Assembly (NCBI GenBank): GCA_965367695.1
Contig: CBDUKB010000058.1
Location: 1 to 14,670, forward strand
Direction of reading: 5' to 3'
DNA from: Putridiphycobacter sp965367695
GTDB lineage: Bacteria > Bacteroidota > Bacteroidia > Flavobacteriales_D > Crocinitomicaceae
Length of the DNA: 14,670 nt
Part shown: piece after piece, positions 1 to 5,978 of the stretch
How positions within the stretch are numbered: position 1 is the stretch's first letter
Layout: every line of letters starts with the position of its first letter
Translations under genes and position numbers: made by a program
The notes under the pieces: model-generated
What the model was told of the DNA's origin: nothing
Database searches by the model: none
Seen by the model: the letters and a program-made list of their open reading frames with translations, nothing else

Positions 1-170
1 TCTTCTTTTTCAGTTTCTTGCTTAACAATTTCTTTTGGGATGGGTTTAATTACAATTGATTTGTAAGTAAATGCCATCAAAACAATCGCCCCGGCAATAA
101 TACCACCGAGTACCAAAAACCCAACTTTCTTGGATTCTAAGTCTGCTTCTTTTGATTTTTTTAATTCCAT
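1..170 (-). CDS. tonB: TonB-family energy transducer, N-terminal fragment (cut by left edge)
   Basis: Only the first 56 codons lie in the window; the gene starts at the ATG read from 170 down and runs off the left edge. The protein begins MELKKSKEADLESKK, followed by one hydrophobic segment of about 20 residues (roughly 16-37) and then a charged, Pro/Lys/Glu-containing stretch. This charged start followed by a single membrane anchor matches the N-terminus commonly seen in Bacteroidota TonB proteins, which sit in the inner membrane and pass proton-motive energy to outer-membrane transporters. The C-terminal TonB domain is not visible, so the call rests on the N-terminus and on the neighbours: it lies 44 bases downstream of the VanZ-like gene in the same direction and may be cotranscribed with gcvH. 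Confidence 0.72.
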   Translation of the reverse strand, partial: MELKKSKEADLESKKVGFLVLGGIIAGAIVLMAFTYKSIVIKPIPKEIVKQETEKE

Positions 171-214
171 AAACTTGTTATTGTGGTAAAACTACAAATT
201 TTATTGCAAAAATC

Positions 215-598
215 TTACCAAGTTATTTCTTTTTTATTGTAGTGGTAATAAATTAACATTCCCATCAAAACACCTAAGTCGTTTGCCGCAAAATCCTTCC
301 AACTAAAGAAACGATTTGTGATGACACTTCCTTGTAATATTTCAATGACTAAGCCAATTAGCATACTAGCTACAGCTATGTATAAAGCTGTCCTTAAAAA
401 AGGTTCATTTTTTTTATAATAAAATCCAATGAGCATTAAGAATGACAAAATTGTATACATGAAAATATGTACCAATGTGTCTATTTCAAACCAATCAAAT
501 TTTATAACCGGTAATTTATCACCAGGTAATAAGCTTAATACTCCTATAATTACTATCCAAACAATCCAAGGAAAGTGAATTAATTTTGAACTAGCCAA
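215..598 (-). CDS. VanZ-like family membrane protein
   Basis: A 127-residue protein with about four hydrophobic segments (roughly residues 9-25, 42-60, 69-89 and 105-119). It carries the VanZ-like signature pattern: a DTLVHIFMY segment after the first membrane helix, the EILQ segment, and a FSWKDFAANDLG segment before the last helix. VanZ relatives are small membrane proteins of mostly unknown function, named after a teicoplanin-resistance accessory protein; resistance should not be inferred here. The start must be the TTG at 598-596, because an in-frame stop (TAA) lies directly upstream and the next Met is far inside the protein. This start overlaps the 3' end of gcvH by 8 bases, so translation is probably coupled to gcvH. 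The stop is 44 bases before the tonB start. Confidence 0.85.
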   Translation of the reverse strand: MASSKLIHFPWIVWIVIIGVLSLLPGDKLPVIKFDWFEIDTLVHIFMYTILSFLMLIGFYYKKNEPFLRTALYIAVASMLIGLVIEILQGSVITNRFFSWKDFAANDLGVLMGMLIYYHYNKKEITW

Positions 599-968
599 TT
601 AAATTCTTGTAATCATCCGCACTCAATAAAGCATCAAGTTCGCTGCTATCACTTAATTTTATTTTAACCATCCAGCCATCACCATATGGATCTTGATTTA
701 CCGTTTCAGGAGCACTTTCTAACGCTTCGTTAAATTCAATCACTTCACCACTTACTGGCATAAATAAATCAGATACCGTTTTTACTGCCTCAACAGAACC
801 AAAAACTTCTTCTTGACTTAAGCTTTCTCCTTCTGTTTCAATTTCTACATATACAATGTCACCTAATTCGTTTTGTGCAAATTCTGTAATGCCTACAATG
901 GCTACATCTCCATCAATTTTAACCCACTCATGGTCCTTGGTGTATTTTAATTCAGCTGGTATATTCAT
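591..968 (-). CDS. gcvH: Glycine cleavage system H protein
   Basis: A 125-residue protein, the usual length for GcvH. It carries the lipoyl group that shuttles the aminomethyl intermediate between the P, T and L proteins during glycine breakdown in the cytoplasm. The lipoyl-lysine motif GSVEAVKTVSD is present, with the modified lysine at residue 63, and the typical N-terminal KYTKDHEWV and C-terminal DPYGDGWMVK segments are intact. The ATG at 968 gives the expected N-terminus. None of the other glycine-cleavage genes (gcvP, gcvT) is in the window; instead gcvH leads a minus-strand run with a VanZ-like gene and tonB. A good Bacteroidota-type promoter lies about 34 bases upstream. Confidence 0.97.
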   Translation of the reverse strand: MNIPAELKYTKDHEWVKIDGDVAIVGITEFAQNELGDIVYVEIETEGESLSQEEVFGSVEAVKTVSDLFMPVSGEVIEFNEALESAPETVNQDPYGDGWMVKIKLSDSSELDALLSADDYKNLIG

Positions 969-1001
969 GTTATTAATATTTAGTAATTTTTGATATGCTT
1001 A

Positions 1002-1030
1002 CAAATGTAAAATTATTTTAAATAATTCAA
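1002..1030 (-). promoter_or_regulatory. Putative gcvH promoter (-33 TTG, -7 TAnnTTTG)
   Basis: Read on the minus strand, TTG (1030-1028) is followed after 18 bases by TACATTTG (1009-1002), matching the Bacteroidota consensus of a TTG -33 element and a TAnnTTTG -7 element. The gcvH ATG is about 34 bases downstream. The spacer contains a perfect inverted repeat at 1011-1027 (arms AATTATT and AATAATT, 3-base loop). It is the best-formed promoter in the window; no transcription start is known. Confidence 0.62.
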
Positions 1031-1102
1031 ATTGAAACAGTGTATTTGTTTACTGTCATTGATTAAAGAAAGCGATAAACTGTATAATTGGTATAAAATT
1101 CT

Positions 1103-1110
1103 TAATTTTG
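1103..1110 (+). promoter_or_regulatory. Putative prfB -7 promoter element
   Basis: TAATTTTG fits the Bacteroidota TAnnTTTG -7 consensus and ends 26 bases before the prfB ATG. I see no TTG at the usual -33 spacing (the nearest, at 1088-1090, is only 12 bases upstream), so the call rests on one element and its position. An AAGGA run at 1123-1127 could serve as a weak ribosome binding site. Confidence 0.4.
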
Positions 1111-1136
1111 TCCCACTTTTATAAGGACATATTTTA

Positions 1137-2210
1137 ATGATAACGCAAGACCAACTTAAGGAATTAGAGCAAAGAATTCAAGAATTATACGATTATTTAA
1201 AAATCGAAGATAAGGTTTTTGAACTAAAAGAAGATGAGCTAAAAACGCAAGACCCAACGTTTTGGGATGATCCCAAGGCAGCTGAAGTTGTGATGAAAAA
1301 AATTCGAGGTAAAAAATATTGGGTAGAAGCGCATGAAGAATTAAAAACGAATGCTGAAGACATCAAAGTTTTAATGGAGTTTCACGCCATGGGTGAAGGG
1401 AATGAAGAAGAAATTGATGAGCAATACAGGTATACCATTGAAAAATTAGAAGCTTTAGAATTTAAAAACATGTTATCCGCCGAAGAAGATGGATTGAGTG
1501 CCGTATTGCAAATAACTGCTGGTGCCGGAGGTACAGAGAGTTGTGATTGGTCTTCTATGTTAATGAGAATGTATTTAATGTGGGCTGAAAAAAGTGGGTA
1601 TAAAGTAAAAGAACTGGATTATCAAGCAGGAGATGTAGCTGGAATTAAAACAGTAACATTAGAAATTACAGGCGACTTTGCTTTTGGTTATTTAAAAGGC
1701 GAAAACGGTGTGCACCGCTTAGTAAGGGTGAGCCCATTTAACGCTCAAGGCAAAAGAATGACTTCATTTTCTTCGGTATACGTTTATCCTTTGGTGGATG
1801 ATACAATTGAAATTAAAATAAATCCAGCGGATATTAGTTTTGAGACATTCCGTTCAGGAGGTGCAGGTGGACAAAATGTGAATAAAGTGGAAACAGCCGT
1901 TCGTTTGCGTCACGCGCCTTCAGGGATAGTAATTGAAAACTCAGAAGGTAGGTCGCAACTTGGAAATAAAGAAAAAGCACTACAATTATTAAAGTCTCAG
2001 CTTTACGAAATTGAATTGACTAAAAAAATGGAAGCCCGAACGGAAATTGAAGCTGGGAAAAAGAAAATTGAGTGGGGTTCTCAAATCAGAAGTTATGTGT
2101 TGGATGATAGACGTGTAAAAGATCACCGGACTAATTTCACCAACAATAATACAGAAGCTGTATTAAACGGAGATATAGATGGTTTTTTAAAGTCATACCT
2201 AATGTCTTGA
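1137..2210 (+). CDS. prfB: Peptide chain release factor 2
   Basis: A 357-residue class I release factor that ends translation at UGA and UAA codons. The N-terminal coiled-coil region (about 1-110) is followed by the PCRF region, the SPF codon-recognition tripeptide at residues 199-201 that marks RF2 rather than RF1, and the catalytic GGQ motif at residues 244-246 within SGGAGGQNVNKVE, which triggers peptidyl-tRNA hydrolysis. The segment GSQIRSYVLDDRRVKDHRT is also typical of RF2. The whole protein reads in one frame from the ATG at 1137, so the autoregulatory +1 frameshift at an early in-frame UGA found in many bacterial prfB genes is absent: the matching region (codons about 19-28) contains no stop. 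The gene itself ends in TGA, a codon RF2 recognises. It stands alone between the gcvH promoter region and panD. Confidence 0.97.
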   Translation: MITQDQLKELEQRIQELYDYLKIEDKVFELKEDELKTQDPTFWDDPKAAEVVMKKIRGKKYWVEAHEELKTNAEDIKVLMEFHAMGEGNEEEIDEQYRYTIEKLEALEFKNMLSAEEDGLSAVLQITAGAGGTESCDWSSMLMRMYLMWAEKSGYKVKELDYQAGDVAGIKTVTLEITGDFAFGYLKGENGVHRLVRVSPFNAQGKRMTSFSSVYVYPLVDDTIEIKINPADISFETFRSGGAGGQNVNKVETAVRLRHAPSGIVIENSEGRSQLGNKEKALQLLKSQLYEIELTKKMEARTEIEAGKKKIEWGSQIRSYVLDDRRVKDHRTNFTNNNTEAVLNGDIDGFLKSYLMS

Positions 2211-2238
2211 AATTAAATTCAACATTTTATAAAATAAT

Positions 2239-2246
2239 TATCTTTG
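2239..2246 (+). promoter_or_regulatory. Putative panD operon -7 promoter element
   Basis: TATCTTTG, followed by CACC, closely resembles the TAnnTTTG element often found just upstream of Bacteroidota genes. It lies in the 52-base gap after prfB, 16-25 bases before the two candidate panD starts. No TTG sits at standard -33 spacing. It would make the panD, flippase and rfaE2 run a transcription unit separate from prfB. Confidence 0.5.
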
Positions 2247-2271
2247 CACCAGAATTGACGAAATGATAGAA

Positions 2272-2622
2272 ATGAAAATACAGGTTGTAAAATCTAAAAT
2301 ACATAGGGTAAAAGTTACCCAAGCCGATTTAAATTACATTGGAAGTATTACCATTGATGAAGATTTAATGGATGCAGCGAACTTAATTGAAGGAGAAAAA
2401 GTGCAAATTGTTAACATTAACAATGGAGAACGAATTGAAACTTACGTCATCAAAGGAGCACGTAAATCTGGAACAATTTGTTTGAATGGACCTGCTGCGA
2501 GGAGAGTTGCCGTGAATGATATTGTAATTATTATTGGGTATGCGTATATGGATTTTGAAGTAGCCAAGACATTTAAACCCATGCTAGCTTTTCCAGATGA
2601 AACAACAAATCTATTAAGTTGA
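2272..2622 (+). CDS. panD: Aspartate 1-decarboxylase proenzyme
   Basis: PanD makes beta-alanine from aspartate for pantothenate and coenzyme A synthesis in the cytoplasm. It is a pyruvoyl enzyme: the proenzyme cleaves itself between Gly and Ser in the motif YIGSITID, and the new Ser N-terminus becomes the pyruvoyl cofactor. That motif is intact (Gly24-Ser25 counted from the ATG at 2272). The N-terminal KSKIHRVKVT segment and the central LNGPAARR and DIVIIIGYAYM segments fit the family. I chose the ATG at 2272 because family members begin a few residues before KSKIHRVKVT; an in-frame ATG at 2263 would add three residues. The usual partner panC is not adjacent. The TGA stop overlaps the TTG start of the next gene (shared TTGA at 2619-2622). 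Confidence 0.95.
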   Translation: MKIQVVKSKIHRVKVTQADLNYIGSITIDEDLMDAANLIEGEKVQIVNINNGERIETYVIKGARKSGTICLNGPAARRVAVNDIVIIIGYAYMDFEVAKTFKPMLAFPDETTNLLS

Positions 2623-3668
2623 AAAAAATAATCATTAATATCCTAAAAGTAGGCGTGCCTTTATTATTAGGGGTGTACCTCATTTGGTATTTTTATGATA
2701 TCATGGATGAAAACGAAAAAGCCGCTTTATTTCACCATGTAAAATCAGCTAATTATTGGTGGGTTTTTATTTCATTGCTTTTTGGATTAATAAGTCATAT
2801 TTCTAGGTCGATTAGATGGCGGTATTTGGTTGACCCGCTAGGGAAAAGAATTGGCTTTTGGAACAGTTACCATGCCATTATGATTGGCTATTTTGTGAAT
2901 CTATTTATCCCGCGTGCTGGTGAGGCAACAAGGGCTGTTGTGTTGGCTAAAACAGAAAAAGTACCTTTCCCAAAATTATTTGGAACCATCATTGCAGAAA
3001 GAGCCATTGACTTATTAATGATTTCGATTATTTGTTTAATTACCATATATTTTCAATACGAAAATCTAGACCTTATTAAAGCAAGAATGTCGGCACTTAA
3101 TGAGCAAATGAATGCGGGTAATGTTGCGAGTACCGGGTGGGGAACCAAAGAGTATGTTTTTTTAATACTAGGATTGGGTGCAGTTATTTTTATTGGACTG
3201 GCCATCTTTAAACCTTCTATTAGAAATAAAGTAATTAATTTATTCAAAGGATTTTTAGAAGGTGGGTTGAGTATTTTTAAAACTAAAAACCCGATTGCCT
3301 TTACACTTCATACCTTGTTTATATGGACAATGTATGTAGGTATGTTTGCTATTTGTTTTTTGGCATTGCCCGAAACTGCCCACATGCCTTTAGGCGGTAT
3401 TTTAGCTGGATTTGTTGCGGGAACAATTGGTTTCATTATTGTACAAGGTGGTATAGGCGTCTATCAAGCTTTAGTCGCCTTGGTAATTACTACTTATTTA
3501 TACCCCGAATTTGATAAGCCAATTCACAGTGTAGGATTAGCACTTGGTTGGATCATTTGGTTGAGCCAAAACTTAATGGTTTTACTTCTGGGTTTAATTT
3601 CTTACCTTATCAATATTAAAAATGTAACCATAGCAAAAAATGAAAACACTGACCAAACTTCACCATAA
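2619..3668 (+). CDS. Flippase-like (UPF0104 / LPG synthase TM-type) membrane protein
   Basis: A 349-residue multi-pass membrane protein with about eight hydrophobic segments. It matches the family called lysylphosphatidylglycerol synthase TM region (UPF0104): the motif PRAGEATRA at residues 98-106 and the ERAIDLL motif beginning at residue 127 are the conserved core, and a glycine-rich helix (GGIGVYQA) lies towards the C-terminus. Members of this fold are linked to lipid or polyprenyl-lipid movement across membranes; the substrate here cannot be told from sequence, and the catalytic aminoacyl-transfer domain of MprF is absent. The start is a TTG overlapping the panD stop, so coupling to panD is likely. 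Its last 29 bases overlap the start of rfaE2 in another frame, which suggests an envelope-related role by association only. Confidence 0.85.
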   Translation: MKKIIINILKVGVPLLLGVYLIWYFYDIMDENEKAALFHHVKSANYWWVFISLLFGLISHISRSIRWRYLVDPLGKRIGFWNSYHAIMIGYFVNLFIPRAGEATRAVVLAKTEKVPFPKLFGTIIAERAIDLLMISIICLITIYFQYENLDLIKARMSALNEQMNAGNVASTGWGTKEYVFLILGLGAVIFIGLAIFKPSIRNKVINLFKGFLEGGLSIFKTKNPIAFTLHTLFIWTMYVGMFAICFLALPETAHMPLGGILAGFVAGTIGFIIVQGGIGVYQALVALVITTYLYPEFDKPIHSVGLALGWIIWLSQNLMVLLLGLISYLINIKNVTIAKNENTDQTSP

Positions 3669-4158
3669 AATATTGATGAATGCTGAAGAAACTAATTTAA
3701 TTGTTTCTGAAAGAAAAAAAGAAGGGAAATCGATTGTTTTTACGAATGGTTGTTTTGATATTTTACACAGAGGTCATGTGGAGTATTTGGCGAAAGCAGC
3801 AGATTTAGGAGATGTATTAATTGTAGCAGTCAATACTGACGATTCTGTGCGGGCTCAGGGTAAAGGAGAAGAAAGACCCATTAATAAACAAGCAGATAGA
3901 ATGGAAATGTTAGCCGCTTTATTTTTTGTGGATTATGTGTTACTTTTTAATGATGATACCCCATTGGATGTGATTCAAACAATTATACCCAATGTACTTG
4001 TAAAAGGTGGAGATTACGATCCTAATGAAACCGAGTTGGGTTCAAAAAAACACATAGTAGGTCGAGAATTTGTACTCAAAAACAAAGGGAGTGTTAAAGT
4101 AATTGAACTAGTGGCAGGCTATTCTACAACCAATATTGTCAATAAACTAAAAGGTTAA
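3640..4158 (+). CDS. rfaE2: D-glycero-beta-D-manno-heptose 1-phosphate adenylyltransferase
   Basis: A 172-residue cytidylyltransferase-fold nucleotidyltransferase. The motif TNGCFDILHRGHVEYL carries the nucleotide-binding HxGH signature (His43 and His46), and the downstream VKGGDYDP segment is typical of the adenylyltransferase half of the bifunctional HldE protein. It would make ADP-heptose for lipopolysaccharide core from heptose 1-phosphate and ATP. The sugar-kinase half (RfaE1/HldA) is not fused and is not in the window, so it must be encoded elsewhere. The ATG at 3640 overlaps the flippase-like gene by 29 bases; a later Met at residue 13 is possible but would drop much of the leading helix. 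It converges on manC with an 8-base gap. Confidence 0.93.
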   Translation: MKTLTKLHHKILMNAEETNLIVSERKKEGKSIVFTNGCFDILHRGHVEYLAKAADLGDVLIVAVNTDDSVRAQGKGEERPINKQADRMEMLAALFFVDYVLLFNDDTPLDVIQTIIPNVLVKGGDYDPNETELGSKKHIVGREFVLKNKGSVKVIELVAGYSTTNIVNKLKG

Positions 4159-4166
4159 ATTTTTAC

Positions 4167-5246
4167 TTAAAATAAGAAAGGTTTATTTGCTTTCATTTCC
4201 TTTAAGTAACCCTTAATTTTTTGCTCGTCTTCTTGTTTTACAATCATTAAAACACCTTCTGATTCCACAACGATATGGTCGGTTAAACCTTGAATGAGTG
4301 CTAATTTATTCTCTGGTAATTTGACAATGCAATTTTCGGTTTCAAATAAAAACGCACCATTTCCTTGAACCGCATTACCTTCTACATCTTTGTCTAAATG
4401 TGCATATAAACTACCCCATGTGCCCAAGTCTGACCAGCCAAAATTAGCCAATACCACGTAAACATTTTTAGCGTTTTCTAAAATGGCAAAATCAATAGAA
4501 ATATCTTCGCAAACTTGAAATGCATGGTTGATGAAGGTTTGTTCGTTTTCAGTGTTATAATCATTCCCTTTTGAAGTAAAGTGTGCATTTAATTCGGGCT
4601 TAAATTTTTCAAAAGCTTTGATAATAGTAGCAGCTTTCCAAATAAAAATACCCGAATTCCAATAATAGTCACCGCTTTTCACAAATATTTCAGCCAATTC
4701 ACGGTTTGGTTTTTCAGTAAATTGTTTTACCTTTTTAATGTCACCCATCAACAAATCTTCTTCGTTGTCAAATTGTATGTAGCCGTATCCAGTGTCGGGA
4801 CGTGATGGCTTAATCCCCAAAGTAACTAAGCAATCGTCTTCTTCAGAACGGGTAAGTGCTTTGTTGATGATATTTACAAATTTATCTTCTTTTATAATCA
4901 AATGATCAGATGGTGCTACAATTAAGTTGGCCGCTGGATTTAAATTATAAATTTTATGTGCTGCATAGGCAATACAAGGGGCGGTGTTTTTACGCATTGG
5001 TTCTGTAAGTACCTGGGCCGCATCAATTGCTAGTTGTTCAATTACCAATGATTTATAATTCTCATTAGTGACAATATAAATGTGCGCCGCCGGTACCACT
5101 TTTAAAAGTCGATTGTATGTCATTTGAATCAAGGACTCACCAGTTCCTAATACATCTAAAAATTGTTTAGGAAATGATTCCTTACTCATTGGCCAGAAAC
5201 GACTTCCAATTCCTCCAGCCATAATGATGGCATAATTATTTGTCAT
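4167..5246 (-). CDS. manC: Mannose-1-phosphate guanylyltransferase
   Basis: A 359-residue nucleotidyltransferase that makes GDP-mannose from mannose 1-phosphate and GTP, feeding glycan, O-antigen or exopolysaccharide synthesis. The N-terminal motif GGIGSRFWP (residues 11-19) followed by PKQF (26-29) is the pyrophosphorylase signature; the segments FTEKPN and WNSGIFIW are the other conserved sugar-nucleotide sites. It has the short single-domain form without the C-terminal cupin phosphomannose-isomerase domain found in bifunctional ManC/AlgA proteins. Its ATG lies inside the last 11 bases of the upstream sprT-like gene, so the two are probably translated together. Convergent rfaE2 ends only 8 bases away, leaving no room for a terminator between them. 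Confidence 0.94.
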   Translation of the reverse strand: MTNNYAIIMAGGIGSRFWPMSKESFPKQFLDVLGTGESLIQMTYNRLLKVVPAAHIYIVTNENYKSLVIEQLAIDAAQVLTEPMRKNTAPCIAYAAHKIYNLNPAANLIVAPSDHLIIKEDKFVNIINKALTRSEEDDCLVTLGIKPSRPDTGYGYIQFDNEEDLLMGDIKKVKQFTEKPNRELAEIFVKSGDYYWNSGIFIWKAATIIKAFEKFKPELNAHFTSKGNDYNTENEQTFINHAFQVCEDISIDFAILENAKNVYVVLANFGWSDLGTWGSLYAHLDKDVEGNAVQGNGAFLFETENCIVKLPENKLALIQGLTDHIVVESEGVLMIVKQEDEQKIKGYLKEMKANKPFLF

Positions 5247-5862
5247 CTAAAATATGTTTTTGTACTTCGGCCATACCCAATACTCTGTATTGCCGCTTTG
5301 TTTGTGTATTTGTGCAAAGATAATACTTTCTCAACTTCTTCCCTTTCTCAAATATTAAATTATTGAGCATAAATCGACTGCCCAATTCTAAATGTTCCAC
5401 CAAGATGGCCTTCTTGCGATCATACCTTCTCAAAACTCGGTACAAAGCTTCATCAGTACAAGAAGATGCTTTGGCATTTTTTAGGTAATTATGAATAGCT
5501 AAGTATATGTCTTGGGGTAAGGTTCCTTGATCAATGATGGGTTGAAACAAAAGTGCGAATTCTTTTTTCCATTCCTTGCCATGAGGCTTTATGCGTAAAC
5601 CATGATCTTGAAACGCCTTTAAATGTGCAAATTCATGAATGGTGGTAATTAAAAATGCATATTGATTTAAATCGCCATTTACACTTATCCTGTGCCCATT
5701 TTTACCTGTTGGATAACGGTAATCACCCAACTTTGTTTTTCTTTTTTTACTAATCGTAAAATTAACTTGATATTGCACAATCATCTCCGCTACATATTGT
5801 GTAGTTGATTCAGGTAAAAACCGACCGAGTTTTTCGGCGTACAATACAGCTTTGTTTTGCAT
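5236..5862 (-). CDS. SprT-like zinc metalloprotease-domain protein
   Basis: A 208-residue protein with the SprT-like metal-binding pattern: HEFAH (His76, Glu77, His80, counted from the ATG at 5862) and a third candidate ligand His94 in KPHGKEWKKEF. Related proteins include the SprT/SPRTN group, which in eukaryotes cleaves DNA-protein crosslinks; the bacterial role is poorly known. The reading frame extends upstream to a TTG at 5880, which would add six residues and has an AGAGGA directly before it. I prefer the ATG, though its GGAGG run touches the start codon and is too close for normal use. The gene overlaps manC by 11 bases; I see no functional reason for that pairing. Confidence 0.83.
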   Translation of the reverse strand: MQNKAVLYAEKLGRFLPESTTQYVAEMIVQYQVNFTISKKRKTKLGDYRYPTGKNGHRISVNGDLNQYAFLITTIHEFAHLKAFQDHGLRIKPHGKEWKKEFALLFQPIIDQGTLPQDIYLAIHNYLKNAKASSCTDEALYRVLRRYDRKKAILVEHLELGSRFMLNNLIFEKGKKLRKYYLCTNTQTKRQYRVLGMAEVQKHILDDK

Positions 5863-5866
5863 CCTC

Positions 5867-5874
5867 CAAATATA
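5867..5874 (-). promoter_or_regulatory. Putative sprT-like gene -7 promoter element, very close to the start
   Basis: On the minus strand TATATTTG fits the TAnnTTTG consensus but ends only four bases before the ATG at 5862, so a transcript from it would have almost no leader. No TTG is seen at the usual -33 spacing. It could be a chance match in AT-rich DNA. Confidence 0.3.
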
Positions 5875-5921
5875 CAACAATCCTCTTTTTATTTTCTATC
5901 TATACAAATCAAAGCAGTAAT

Positions 5922-5965
5922 TAAGTGTTAAATTGATTAATTTCTAATAAATTTGTTAGCACTTA
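5922..5965. promoter_or_regulatory. Inverted repeat bracketing the dnaG -7 element (possible operator)
   Basis: TAAGTGTTAA (5922-5931) and TTAGCACTTA (5956-5965) are inverted repeats with 10-base arms and a single mismatch (a G-T pair in the antiparallel alignment), separated by 24 bases. The spacer holds the putative -7 element, which ends exactly where the right arm begins. The arm centres are 34 bases apart, about three helical turns, which would suit a dimeric or tetrameric DNA-binding protein. Function is inferred from geometry only. Confidence 0.33.
5948..5955 (+). promoter_or_regulatory. Putative dnaG operon -7 promoter element
   Basis: TAAATTTG fits the TAnnTTTG consensus and ends 23 bases before the TTG start of dnaG. 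The only nearby TTG (5933-5935) is 12 bases upstream, closer than usual. If real, it would drive the six-gene run from dnaG to the lysozyme gene. Confidence 0.42.
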
Positions 5966-5978
5966 TTCATTTTTCAAG

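Noticed and set aside
215..598. VanZ-like protein as a glycopeptide resistance gene
   Set aside because: Family name only; no VanA/B/H/X/R/S genes are nearby, and such small VanZ-like proteins are common in Bacteroidota next to gcvH.
1037..1056. ACAGT...ACTGT inverted repeat upstream of prfB as an operator
   Set aside because: Arms are only five bases with a 10-base loop; expected by chance in this composition.
2224..2235. Perfect 12-base palindrome ATTTTATAAAAT after prfB as a terminator
   Set aside because: It is A/T only, has no loop and no following T run beyond background, so it would not form a stable terminator hairpin; it also lies just upstream of the putative panD promoter element.
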